From a virus, in IMG/VR virus record IMGVR_UViG_3300032223_001169, positions 1-38,949 of that record: 38,949 nucleotides of DNA; one strand, 5' to 3'. Below the pieces are notes generated by a model that worked only from the letters and a program-made list of their open reading frames with translations, made no database searches and was not told the origin of the DNA. Each line of letters starts with the position of its first letter. Positions within the stretch are counted from its first letter, which is position 1. This document shows positions 8,011 through 14,967 of the stretch, piece after piece. The translations under genes were made by a program, and so were the position numbers.

Positions 8011-8235
8011 ATGGCGCGCACCGTTGCAATGACATACCCGCTCGACAAGCCGATTGAAGTTCGGCCCGGTGTTATGCACCGTGAGGCTGACTTTCACGGG
8101 TCGGCCAAGTGGTACGCGCTGCCGCCGGAATCGCCGGAGCGTTCACAGGCCGGCGATCTGAGCATGTCCAACATCAAGGACTTCGCGCCCAAGGCTCTCA
8201 CGAGCCCCGGCGCCCCCTTCGTCCTGAAGAAGTAG
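8011..8235 (+). CDS. Tandem mini-protein 1 with PFxxLK tail
   Basis: A 74-aa protein with a clear GGAGG 5 bases before the ATG. It ends SPGAPFVLKK, the first of four consecutive small proteins whose C-termini share a Pro-Phe-x-x-(Leu/Ile)-Lys ending. The N-terminal part (TYPLDKPIEVRPGVMHREAD) does not resemble the other three. Likely a minor virion or capsid-associated protein, by position only. Confidence 0.65.
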   Translation: MARTVAMTYPLDKPIEVRPGVMHREADFHGSAKWYALPPESPERSQAGDLSMSNIKDFAPKALTSPGAPFVLKK

Positions 8236-8243
8236 AGGCCCAC

Positions 8244-8483
8244 ATGGCTGCATACACTCCCCCGCCCTCCCCCGGCACCCTGCGTTCCAGCCGGAACATC
8301 GCCCTTGCGAAGGGCACCAGCCGTGAAGGCTTTGCTGGCGTTGCAGGCTACGATGCCGCTGCTGGCGTGCCTGTGCTTCCCGGCGTGACCACCTCGGGGC
8401 ACTATCAAGAGCTGGCTCCCCAGATCTCGACCTCGGGGAGCCCGATCAACACCTCGACCCCGTTCGCCAATCTGAAGAAGTAG
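8244..8483 (+). CDS. Tandem mini-protein 2 with PFxxLK tail
   Basis: A 79-aa protein from ATG 8244; AGAGG overlaps the previous stop codon. It is rich in Pro, Ser, Thr and Gly, so probably extended or disordered, and it ends NTSTPFANLKK. The segment PPPSPGTLRSSRNIALAKG suggests a flexible linker. It is one of four adjacent genes with the same C-terminal motif. The frame is open upstream to 8109, but that part is antiphase to the preceding gene and lacks a ribosome site. Confidence 0.65.
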   Translation: MAAYTPPPSPGTLRSSRNIALAKGTSREGFAGVAGYDAAAGVPVLPGVTTSGHYQELAPQISTSGSPINTSTPFANLKK

Positions 8484-8493
8484 GAGGCCCACT

Positions 8494-8673
8494 ATGGCCC
8501 AGAACACCGAGATCGCTGCCAGCGTCTCCCCGGCTGCACCCGAGGCAGTCAACGTCTATGACGCCAAGGCAGGCAAGTATTACGACGCAACGTGCCACCA
8601 GACCATCGGCGCGCCCACCATGGCGCTCCCTGGTACCCCTTCGCCCTTCGCCAACCTGAAGGCTGGCAAGTAG
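8494..8673 (+). CDS. Tandem mini-protein 3 with PFxxLK tail
   Basis: A 59-aa protein. TAGGAGG joins the previous stop to the ribosome site, and the ATG follows 6 bases later. Its N-terminal half matches the next gene closely: both carry PEAVNVYDAxAGKY (about residues 16-29 here). The C-terminus is PSPFANLKAGK. The pair clearly arose by duplication. Function unknown; a small head-associated peptide is the simplest idea. Confidence 0.7.
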   Translation: MAQNTEIAASVSPAAPEAVNVYDAKAGKYYDATCHQTIGAPTMALPGTPSPFANLKAGK

Positions 8674-8683
8674 GAGTTTCACT

Positions 8684-8884
8684 ATGGGTATGAACAACGA
8701 GATCGCAGCTGGCCGTTCGGCTGCATCGCCGGAAGCTGTGAACGTCTATGACGCTCACGCCGGCAAGTACGCTGACCAGATGCCCGCGATTGCGACCGAG
8801 GCCAAGCTCCCCACGGCACAGATGCCGATGGCTCCTGCTCCGGCTCCGTTCGTCATCAAGAGCACTGCGGGCGGCGAGCGATAA
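8684..8884 (+). CDS. Tandem mini-protein 4 with PFxxIK tail
   Basis: A 66-aa paralogue of the preceding gene, sharing NxEIAA and SPEAVNVYDAHAGKY in the N-terminal half. It has a Met/Pro/Ala-rich linker (about residues 41-55) and a tail APFVIKSTAGGER. TAGGAG at the previous stop supplies the ribosome site, so the four genes look translationally coupled. The shared tail suggests docking to a common partner, perhaps the capsid or scaffold; this is inference. Confidence 0.7.
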   Translation: MGMNNEIAAGRSAASPEAVNVYDAHAGKYADQMPAIATEAKLPTAQMPMAPAPAPFVIKSTAGGER

Positions 8885-9265
8885 GTGGCAGATCTGTTTG
8901 CCATATCGGGCAGCTACACGGCGACTCCGGCCTCGGGGTCGCCTTCTGCTGACCCGCTGATCACTGCTCCGCTTGATGAGAAGCTGATGCTGGCCACTGA
9001 GCTGGCATCGCAGATCACGCTGAACAGCGATGGTCCGAGCAGCCTCCCGTTCGGTGGGCTGACGGGCGTCAATGCGCTGATCGTCAAGTCGGTGGGCGGG
9101 AAGATCACTGTCACCATCACGTCCGCTGACGGCGCCACTCAGGCGGTCCCGGTGGACTCTTTCCTTGCGCTGGTCTCCTCCAGCGTAGACATCACGGCCA
9201 TTGAAGTGGAGCGGGTTCCCGCTGTGCAGACTGTGGTCAAATACTTCCTTGGCCAGAAGGCTTAG
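8885..9265 (+). CDS. Putative head decoration-size structural protein
   Basis: A 126-aa protein starting at GTG 8885, directly after the previous stop; the ribosome site is weak (GGCGAG). Composition is rich in Val, Ile, Thr and Ser with alternating hydrophobics (ALIVKSVGGKITVTITSAD), so beta structure is likely. Size and position, just before scaffold and capsid genes, fit a decoration or minor head protein, but no family signature is visible. Confidence 0.5.
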   Translation: MADLFAISGSYTATPASGSPSADPLITAPLDEKLMLATELASQITLNSDGPSSLPFGGLTGVNALIVKSVGGKITVTITSADGATQAVPVDSFLALVSSSVDITAIEVERVPAVQTVVKYFLGQKA

Positions 9266-9285
9266 GACTTTTTGGAGCAATAACA

Positions 9286-9651
9286 ATGGCAGCTGAGACT
9301 CTGAAGAGCGCGCTCAACCGCGCTAACCCCAACACGCTTGCTGACGTGCTCGCCAAGATCGACCTGGGCACCATGCTGGACCCCAAGACGGTCACCGTGG
9401 CGCAGACTGCGGCCACCACCATCGTTCTGAACCCGCCGGCTCTGGCAGTCTTCGGCGCTCGCGTGACCGCTGGCGCAGCAGCTGCTGGCCCGCGCCTCAT
9501 CACCGATGCCGCTGGTTCGGCGTCTGCTACCGTTTGTACCCTGTCGGCTGACGGCGCGACCCTGACCTTTGAGGGCAACGTGACCGGCGCAGTTGTGTCC
9601 TACATGCCGCGCCCGGCAGTGGGCATGGCGACTGCTTGGCCGTCCATCTAA
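9286..9651 (+). CDS. Putative beta-rich head protein
   Basis: A 121-aa protein with TTTGGAGC 8 bases before the ATG. It begins with a short helical part (ETLKSALNRANPNTLADVLA) and continues with Thr/Val/Ala-rich beta strands (TVTVAQTAATTIVLNPPALA). Proteins of this size and make-up next to the scaffold are often capsid decoration proteins. No diagnostic motif is seen. Confidence 0.5.
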   Translation: MAAETLKSALNRANPNTLADVLAKIDLGTMLDPKTVTVAQTAATTIVLNPPALAVFGARVTAGAAAAGPRLITDAAGSASATVCTLSADGATLTFEGNVTGAVVSYMPRPAVGMATAWPSI

Positions 9652-9692
9652 GCTCTATCTCGTTTCCGCCCGTGTGCGTTTTGCAGTTCACC

Positions 9693-9780
9693 GACTAGCG
9701 GGACACGGCCCGTTTAGTCATTCCCAGCAGAAGCTCGCACTTCGACCGTCACCACGCTTACGACGGCGGTGAATAGTCGG
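9693..9780 (+). promoter_or_regulatory. Leader with two mutually exclusive hairpins
   Basis: CCGACTA (9691-9697) can pair with TAGTCGG (9774-9780). Its GACTA part can instead pair with TAGTC at 9715-9719, extending to a bulged 10-bp stem with GCGGG/CCCG and loop ACACGG. The second option is local, the first spans the leader and ends about 10 bases before the GAAGGAG of the scaffold gene. This is the layout of an attenuator or translation switch, but evidence is base pairing alone. Confidence 0.4.
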
Positions 9781-9803
9781 AAAGGCGAGAGAAGGAGAGC
9801 GGT

Positions 9804-10658
9804 ATGCAGGAAGAGAACACCCAGTTGAATCCGGTTGCTGACGCCCCCGTGGCGGAAGTGGCTCCTGTCGTCGAGGCTCCGGCCATCGAGGCAGCAGCGG
9901 AACCGGGGCTGCCCACTATCGCGGGTGGCAAGAACGTCATCCTCCCCCAGCACGCCATTGGCAAGCTGAAGGAGGAGCAGCGGCAGCGAGGCAAGCGTGA
10001 AGCGGTGTCGGAGCTGGAGGCCAAGTTCAAGGCCGCCGGGTTCTCGGGCATCGATGACGCTATTGCCGCCATGGCAGCAGTCAAGGCCAACTCGGCCAAG
10101 CCTGCGCCCGCCAAGGCAGCTCCGGTGCAGAAGGCAGCAGAGCCTGAGTTCTACGCGGATGAAGAAGTGCAGACTGCCGCACAGCCGCAGGCTCAGAATG
10201 ATGCAGCCAAGCAGATGCAGCGCCTCCAGCGTGAGCGGGAGAAGCTGGCAAAGCAGTTCGCAGCCGAGCAGGCACAGCGCCGTAAGCTCCAGCGTACCCT
10301 TGAGGCCAAGGAGGCCGAGTTCGCACTTCGCGAAACGGCAGTCTCCAATGGCGTTAAGGACGTGGACTACGCCCTGCGGCTGATCCAGCGTGAACTGGAA
10401 GGTAAGGACGAGAAGGCTCTGGCGTCGTTTGACGAGACCAAGTTTTTTGGCGGTCTCCGTCAGTCGCATCCGTACCTTTTCGGTGAGCTTGTGGTGCCTG
10501 CCACCACTGGCACTGGCGTTGGTGCGGCCCCATCCGCTCCCAAGGCTGGCAGCGTGCAGGCGGCTCAGGGCGCAGCCGGCAAGATGGATGCGCGCAACAT
10601 GAGTCAGGAAGAGTTCCAGAGGCTGATGCGGTCGCGGGGATTCGCCCCGACCATCTAG
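9804..10658 (+). CDS. Capsid scaffold protein
   Basis: A 284-aa protein with a strong GAAGGAG site. The layout is typical of scaffolds: a disordered Pro/Ala/Glu N-terminus (1-45), a basic/acidic helix (50-90), a Pro/Ala/Lys linker (95-130), a highly charged coiled coil (about 131-180) and a C-terminal region with a short polar tail (SQEEFQRLMRSRGF). Scaffolds template the prohead and leave before or during packaging. It lies 54 bases upstream of the major capsid gene, its usual partner. No protease motif is visible, so maturation cleavage is not indicated here. Confidence 0.8.
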   Translation: MQEENTQLNPVADAPVAEVAPVVEAPAIEAAAEPGLPTIAGGKNVILPQHAIGKLKEEQRQRGKREAVSELEAKFKAAGFSGIDDAIAAMAAVKANSAKPAPAKAAPVQKAAEPEFYADEEVQTAAQPQAQNDAAKQMQRLQREREKLAKQFAAEQAQRRKLQRTLEAKEAEFALRETAVSNGVKDVDYALRLIQRELEGKDEKALASFDETKFFGGLRQSHPYLFGELVVPATTGTGVGAAPSAPKAGSVQAAQGAAGKMDARNMSQEEFQRLMRSRGFAPTI

Positions 10659-10712
10659 TGACTGAAAACGCGGTTGGCCGCATGATGCGGGCAACTTGAA
10701 CGGAGATGACTG

Positions 10713-12122
10713 ATGGCAGATTTTTCCACGATCCTTCAGACGCCCGAGATCCGGGCGCTCGTGCAGGAAAACATCCTTGAGCGTGCGTTCCACGACGCGC
10801 TCTTCCCCCGGCTGCTGTTCCGTGGCGAGGCGACCCCCCAGGTGTGGCCTGCCAACATCGGTGACAGCATGGTCTTCACCGGAACGGGCCTTGTTCGCCC
10901 CAAGATGAAGCCCCTCCAGCCGGGATCTGATCCGGCTCCGTCGTCCTACCAGGCCGAGCAGTGGACCGCGACGCTTCAGCAGTACGCTGACAGCATCGAC
11001 ACCCACATGCCGACCAGCATCACGGCGATTGCTAACCTGTTCCTGCGTAACGCCCACCAGCTGGGTATGAGCGCCGGTCAGGCCATGAACCGGATCGTCC
11101 GTGACCGCATGTACAACGCGGCTGAGTCGGGCTGGACCGTTGCTGATGGCAACCAGGCTGCCGTGACCACGCTGCGCGTGAAGCGCCTCAACGGCTTCAC
11201 CCGCGCTCGTCGCCCCGACCTGCCGACCGGCAGCGCGGTGCGTTTCGACACCGTTTCGACCAACAACCCGCTGGTCGTGACCATCTTCGACAGCGGCCTC
11301 GCAGCCCCCGTCACCCGCGCTGTCATCGGCTTCTCGCCTGACGTTGCTGGCGACGAGGTTGGACCGGGCACCATCACCCTGTCGGGTGGCGCAGTGACCG
11401 TTCTGGACCGTGGCTATATCTACAGCGCAGACCGCTCCTACGTCGTGCGCGTCGGTGGCGGCAACAGCGTTGACGACATCGGCTCCAACGACATCCTGAA
11501 GCTGTCGGACATCCGCGCTGCGGTTGCTCGCTTCTGGCAGCAGAACGTGCCGGAGCACGCTGACGGTCGCTTCCACTGCCACCTCGACCCGACCTCGCAG
11601 GCTCAGGTGTTCGCGGATCAGGAATGGCGCCAGCTGCTCACCTCGCTGCCTGACTACTATATGTACCGTCAGTTTGCGCTGGGCGAGCTGCTCAACACCG
11701 TGTTCTTCCGTAACTCGGAGTGCCCGGTTCCCGAGACCGTCGAGGGCGGCGACACCGCCACCTTCACGCAGGACGATCCGTTCGCAGGCGAGCTCTACAA
11801 CGACGGCACCACTGCCGGCGTCAAGGTTCACCGCGCACTGTTCACGGGCCAGGGCGGTATCTACGAGTACCACCAGGACCTGTCGGGCCTGATGACCGAC
11901 GCTGGCATCACCGGCAAGGTTGGCGAGCCCCGCGTGACGAACAACAGCATTGAGGTCTTCACCGACCGCATCCAGCTGATCCTCCGTTCGCCGCTGAACC
12001 GCCTCCAGGATCTGGTTTCGACCAGCTGGAAGTTCATCGGTGACTGGCCGGTTCGCACCGACGCCACCACGGGTGACGCGGCGCGCTATAAGAGGTTCGT
12101 GGTTGTGATGGGCGGCGAATAG
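10713..12122 (+). CDS. Major capsid protein
   Basis: A 469-aa protein straight after the scaffold, preceded by GGAG. The N-terminal part (residues 10-125) has the layout of HK97-fold capsid proteins of the N4 gp56-like kind: ERAFHDALFPRLLF, a strand NIGDSMVFTGTG, and the LQPGSDP loop followed by ATLQQYADSIDTH. A beta-rich stretch (about 145-255) may be an inserted domain. The C-terminal region (RFHCHLDPTSQAQVFADQ, GELLNTVFFRNSEC) fits the P and A domains. Codons are strongly C-ending, as expected for a highly expressed gene. It is followed by a large structured RNA region. Confidence 0.9.
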   Translation: MADFSTILQTPEIRALVQENILERAFHDALFPRLLFRGEATPQVWPANIGDSMVFTGTGLVRPKMKPLQPGSDPAPSSYQAEQWTATLQQYADSIDTHMPTSITAIANLFLRNAHQLGMSAGQAMNRIVRDRMYNAAESGWTVADGNQAAVTTLRVKRLNGFTRARRPDLPTGSAVRFDTVSTNNPLVVTIFDSGLAAPVTRAVIGFSPDVAGDEVGPGTITLSGGAVTVLDRGYIYSADRSYVVRVGGGNSVDDIGSNDILKLSDIRAAVARFWQQNVPEHADGRFHCHLDPTSQAQVFADQEWRQLLTSLPDYYMYRQFALGELLNTVFFRNSECPVPETVEGGDTATFTQDDPFAGELYNDGTTAGVKVHRALFTGQGGIYEYHQDLSGLMTDAGITGKVGEPRVTNNSIEVFTDRIQLILRSPLNRLQDLVSTSWKFIGDWPVRTDATTGDAARYKRFVVVMGGE

Positions 12123-12139
12123 CCACTTGATCGGATAGA

Positions 12140-12181
12140 CTGAGAGGCGCCCTGCCTGAACTACAAGCGGGCGCCTCTCAG
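12140..12181 (+). terminator. 13-bp hairpin after capsid gene, no T-run
   Basis: CTGAGAGGCGCCC (12140-12152) pairs perfectly with GGGCGCCTCTCAG (12169-12181) around a 16-base loop. It starts 18 bases after the capsid stop. No T-tract follows (GTTCATAGG), so it is not a standard intrinsic terminator. It may protect the capsid mRNA 3' end or be the first helix of the structured RNA that follows. Confidence 0.55.
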
Positions 12182-12197
12182 GTTCATAGGAACACAG

Positions 12198-12538
12198 ATT
12201 CGGCCACCCACGATGTGGGTTTATGTGCGGCTCCTTCGGGAGCCACCTTGGCCGAATGCCGGCTTGCTGCTCACCTGTGGTGGGCCTTTGTATGCAGCCG
12301 GTTTGTGCCGGGCCTTTGTTGCCTGGCTTTCGGGGCAACTCCTGACGCTGTTGCGTCATGGATCGCCCCACCCTGCGGTGATAGGACTCGCTCGCCTTTA
12401 TGGCTCGTCGTCCGTCCTATCAGCTTTGTCTGCGGGGCTGGTCTGTTGGGTGCTCTACTACTGTCACGGGGTCAGCTACCCTGGTTAATTGAGCGCCCTT
12501 GTTTGACCAGCCCCGCGCCGCTTTTCCCCTGAGAGGGG
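12198..12538 (+). ncRNA. Candidate large structured RNA
   Basis: Almost the whole gap between capsid and next gene can pair. P1 12198-12206/12249-12257 (9 bp) closes a three-way junction holding P2 (CCCAC-GAT-GTGGG, 12207-12219) and P3 (GGCTCC-TTCG-GGAGCC, 12229-12244). Next come 12272-12275/12279-12282, 12318-12323/12334-12339, TGACGC-TGTT-GCGTCA (12343-12358), a 9-bp stem 12379-12387/12414-12422 and a perfect 12-bp stem 12432-12443/12505-12516. The last encloses an 8-bp stem 12448-12455/12491-12498. A CCCCT/AGGGG hairpin (12526-12538) precedes the next gene. GGGCCTTTGT occurs after two hairpins (12282, 12310) and GCTTTGT after a third (12423). No known RNA family is recognised. Confidence 0.7.
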
Positions 12539-12551
12539 CTAAGGATTCAGC

Positions 12552-12857
12552 ATGGCACGCAAGCGCAAAGAGGTTGAGCAGGAAGCAGCCGCAGCCGTTG
12601 AGGCTGTGGAAGAGCTGGCCGCTCCCGAAGAGGCGCAGCTGGTTGAGGCAGAAGTGCTTCCCGGCAGCGTGGAAGAGCAAGAAGGCGCCCCGGTGGCGCT
12701 CCCGGCCAAGTGGGTTGTGGTCGAGGACTGCCGCGTGAGCTTGTTTGGGCAGATCACCACCCTGCCGGCAGGAACCATCGTCTCCTTGGCCTCCTATGGC
12801 CATGAGGGCGTGCGTCGTATGCTGGAGCAGGGCGTGTTCTTGGAGCCCGCGATCTAA
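12552..12857 (+). CDS. Small protein with acidic N-terminus, head-neck region
   Basis: A 101-aa protein with AAGGA upstream. The first half is a KR start followed by Glu/Ala-rich, probably helical or disordered sequence. The second half (PAKWVVVEDCRVSLFGQI... and SLASYGHEGVRRMLEQGV) looks like a small folded domain, with VVVEDCRVSL and TTLPAGTIVSL as beta strands. Its place directly after the capsid gene suggests a head or neck accessory protein. Not assigned to a family. Confidence 0.55.
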   Translation: MARKRKEVEQEAAAAVEAVEELAAPEEAQLVEAEVLPGSVEEQEGAPVALPAKWVVVEDCRVSLFGQITTLPAGTIVSLASYGHEGVRRMLEQGVFLEPAI

Positions 12858-12874
12858 GCAGAGGTGTGCCGGCT

Positions 12875-13483
12875 ATGGAAGTCTTCTGCGACAACAGCGA
12901 GATCTTGACCAAGGCTTGTCGCAGTTGCGACGAAGTTAAGCCGTATAGTTTTTACCATCGGCATAAAGCAAACAAGACTGGGTACGATTCAATTTGTAAG
13001 GTATGCAGTAAAGCAAAAACCTATGAGTATCGGAAAAACAACCCAGACGTTCACCGTAGAATAGTGGCGGCATCGCGCGCCAGAAACCCAGAAGCGACAA
13101 AGGCGGCGCGTCAAAAATGGCATGACAAAAACCCAGAATACGAGCTAGCGCGCTATAAGCGCCGCAGACAAGATCTGGCGCAGGTGGAAAAAATGCGGGC
13201 CGCCAATCAGCGCCGAAAGGCTCGAAATCGGATCGCTACCCCGATTGAAGACACGCTCACTACAGCGCAGACTCTTTGGCTTAGAGCGCAATGCTGCGCC
13301 TACTGCATGGCGCCAAGCACCGAGTTAGATCACGTTGTGCCAATTTCAGGCGGCGGCGCAAACAGCATTGACAACATTGTGTCTGCGTGCCGTAGATGCA
13401 ATGCCCAAAAAGGTGCTAAATCGCTATTGCAGTTCTTGCTTGCACGCAAGCTGGCAAAGCAAGGGGGTGGCGTATGGCGCTAA
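12875..13483 (+). CDS. HNH endonuclease with N-terminal zinc finger, inserted
   Basis: A 202-aa protein from ATG 12875, with GAGG 10 bases upstream; GTG 12866 is possible but sits on the ribosome site. The N-terminus has a CRSC...CKVC zinc-finger-like pair (residues about 15-44), followed by a long basic helical region (45-125). The C-terminus has the HNH core: CAYC (141-144), ELDHVVPISGGG (H153), DNIVSACRRCNAQKG (N167, C172, C175, N176). Codons are AT-richer than its neighbours (AAA, GAA, TAT, CAA), a sign of separate origin. It overlaps the next gene by 10 bases, so insertion used the neighbour's start. Probably a free-standing homing endonuclease. Confidence 0.85.
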   Translation: MEVFCDNSEILTKACRSCDEVKPYSFYHRHKANKTGYDSICKVCSKAKTYEYRKNNPDVHRRIVAASRARNPEATKAARQKWHDKNPEYELARYKRRRQDLAQVEKMRAANQRRKARNRIATPIEDTLTTAQTLWLRAQCCAYCMAPSTELDHVVPISGGGANSIDNIVSACRRCNAQKGAKSLLQFLLARKLAKQGGGVWR

Positions 13484-13881
13484 CGCTAGAAGAAAAACAA
13501 CGCACCCGCTATTTTTTGGGCTACCCGTCGGTCCAGAGCGCGGCTGCTTTGTCCTACGGCATGGTGAAGCCGCTTCAGACGCTGTTCCTGCTTGAATCGG
13601 CTATGAACCTGATCCTTCCTGTTGCGGAGGACAAGGTTCGGCAGCTTCTTGGCGTTCTTGACGGCATCGAGTGCCGCTTGATCGACGCGCAGGATCGCTT
13701 GGCAGCTAAGAGCGTTGATACGCTGACCATGCGGCCTGATGAGACGGCAGCCTTGGAGGAAGAGTACCGCCGCTGGGCTAACCGGCTGGCCGATGTTCTT
13801 GGTGTGCCTCTCTACGGCTACAGCCTCCGCTTTCATCGGCAGGGTGCTGCCTTCGCAGGGTCCATCCCGGTGACGGAGTAA
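13474..13881 (+). CDS. Putative head-tail connector protein
   Basis: A 135-aa protein. It opens with LEEKQRTRYFLGYPSVQSAA, a start pattern I associate with small helical head-completion or neck proteins that follow the capsid gene. Long helices follow (residues 35-125). It starts inside the 3' end of the HNH gene. Position between capsid and tail-completion genes supports a connector role, although no structural motif proves it. Confidence 0.55.
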   Translation: MALTLEEKQRTRYFLGYPSVQSAAALSYGMVKPLQTLFLLESAMNLILPVAEDKVRQLLGVLDGIECRLIDAQDRLAAKSVDTLTMRPDETAALEEEYRRWANRLADVLGVPLYGYSLRFHRQGAAFAGSIPVTE

Positions 13882-13885
13882 CTGC

Positions 13886-14434
13886 ATGAGCGCATGCAGC
13901 CCGCCTCGGTATACGACGCTGAACGGGCTGGACCTGTCGCGCACTCTTGCGCGCAGGCTGATCTCTACTGTGGATGGCCTACGGGACCTTGCCACTCGGT
14001 TCGGCCTGCGTCCGTATGAGGTCCACATGGTGCGGACCAAGTGGACCGGAGGCGAGCGCGGAGTCGGCCAGGAGTTTGTTGTCTTTGACGAGCCGATCCT
14101 ACCGACCCCTTTGATTCTTGGGCTGGATGGCGTGACTCGCATCGTGCAGCCTGTGGGATTGGACGAGATCGGTGCTTGCCAAGTCACGGAGATCTCAGGT
14201 CGATACGCCGAAGGCTTCCTGACTGGCAACGACTCAGATGGCAACCCGCTGGACCCTGACGTTCAGTATTACTTTGAGGTCGTGTTTCCGACCCCCGGCA
14301 CAGTCAGCGATGGAGCGCCCCGACGCCGCTTCTACGCATCCAGCGTGCCGACCTATGACGCCAGCGGGTTTCAGTGGCGCGTCACGCTCCAGCGTTCGCA
14401 TAGCGACCGCCGGAACGATGGGAGCCCGCCCTAA
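13886..14434 (+). CDS. Putative neck / head-completion protein
   Basis: A 182-aa protein with GGAG 8 bases before the ATG. It has a short N-terminal helix (TVDGLRDLATRFGLRPYEVH) and then an alpha/beta body containing WTGGERGVGQEF, LPTPLILGLDGV and EISGRYAEGFLTG. This pattern recurs in uncharacterised proteins between capsid and tail genes of myophages. A neck or adaptor function is inferred from location. The C-terminal part is beta-rich (YYFEVVFPTPG, FQWRVTLQRSH). Confidence 0.55.
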   Translation: MSACSPPRYTTLNGLDLSRTLARRLISTVDGLRDLATRFGLRPYEVHMVRTKWTGGERGVGQEFVVFDEPILPTPLILGLDGVTRIVQPVGLDEIGACQVTEISGRYAEGFLTGNDSDGNPLDPDVQYYFEVVFPTPGTVSDGAPRRRFYASSVPTYDASGFQWRVTLQRSHSDRRNDGSPP

Positions 14435-14967
14435 TGGCAACTCTTACGGTGCCATTCAACAAGCTGGCGGGCGTCTTTCGGAAGTACGGGGTGTTGACGC
14501 GGCGTGAGACCCCTATCGGTTTGACCGAGGTAGTTAATCGGGCAAAAGTCATAGTCACGTCCTCTACTAGGAATGCGCCTCCGGCAAGCCCTAACGGGGG
14601 CATCGGCGCCGTCAACTATCTCAACTACCTGAAGGCTTGGCAGGTCAAGCGCGCTACGCTGAACGGCAATAAAGGCGTACTAGTGGGAAACACTAGAGTC
14701 TATGCGCCGTACATCGACTACGGACGCAAGCCGGGACGCGCACCTCCGGTTGACGCGATTGCGCTTTGGGCTGTCAAGAAGCTCAATCTGCCCTATGCGG
14801 CTGCACGCAAGATCGCCTGGCCAATAGCTAGAGCGATTGCCAAACGCGGACTTCGCCCCAGGGGCGTTCTGCATGGTAAAAACACGACACAAGACTTCCT
14901 TGACGCTATGGAAGGCTCCATGGGCAAGGCATTAAGCCGCGCCGCCCAGAAACTGGCGATTCCATGA
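14434..14967 (+). CDS. Tail completion / HK97 gp10-like protein
   Basis: A 177-aa protein starting on the previous stop (TAATG). It is basic, and the middle carries RVYAPYIDYGRKPGRAPPVD followed by an alternating helix (AIALWAVKKLNLPYAAARKI) and RGLRPRGVLHG. The Y-x-x-YIDYGRxPGxxPP block is typical of the gp10-like family of neck/tail-completion proteins that seal the head-tail junction. It lies between the putative neck protein and the putative tail terminator, as in other tailed phages. Confidence 0.7.
   Translation: MATLTVPFNKLAGVFRKYGVLTRRETPIGLTEVVNRAKVIVTSSTRNAPPASPNGGIGAVNYLNYLKAWQVKRATLNGNKGVLVGNTRVYAPYIDYGRKPGRAPPVDAIALWAVKKLNLPYAAARKIAWPIARAIAKRGLRPRGVLHGKNTTQDFLDAMEGSMGKALSRAAQKLAIP

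Noticed and set aside
9685-9780. Group I intron-like elements (GTTCACCGACTA and AATAGTCGG)
   Set aside because: No gene is split, the region is too short and the P/Q core is absent. The match is better read as simple base pairing.
9714-12371. An 885-codon open frame on the minus strand over scaffold and capsid genes (also long ones at 15699-17408 and 31475-33436)
   Set aside because: They mirror strongly C-ending sense genes whose codon bias removes antisense stops. They cross gene borders, lack ribosome sites and have no recognisable domain.
12213-12532. Two overlapping open frames within the structured RNA region
   Set aside because: No ribosome sites, low-complexity products, and the sequence is explained better by extensive base pairing.
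12140-13483. OMEGA/HEARO-type RNA with its HNH nuclease
   Set aside because: The HNH protein is 202 aa with no RuvC or bridge-helix region as in IscB/IsrB, and a separate gene lies between it and the RNA.
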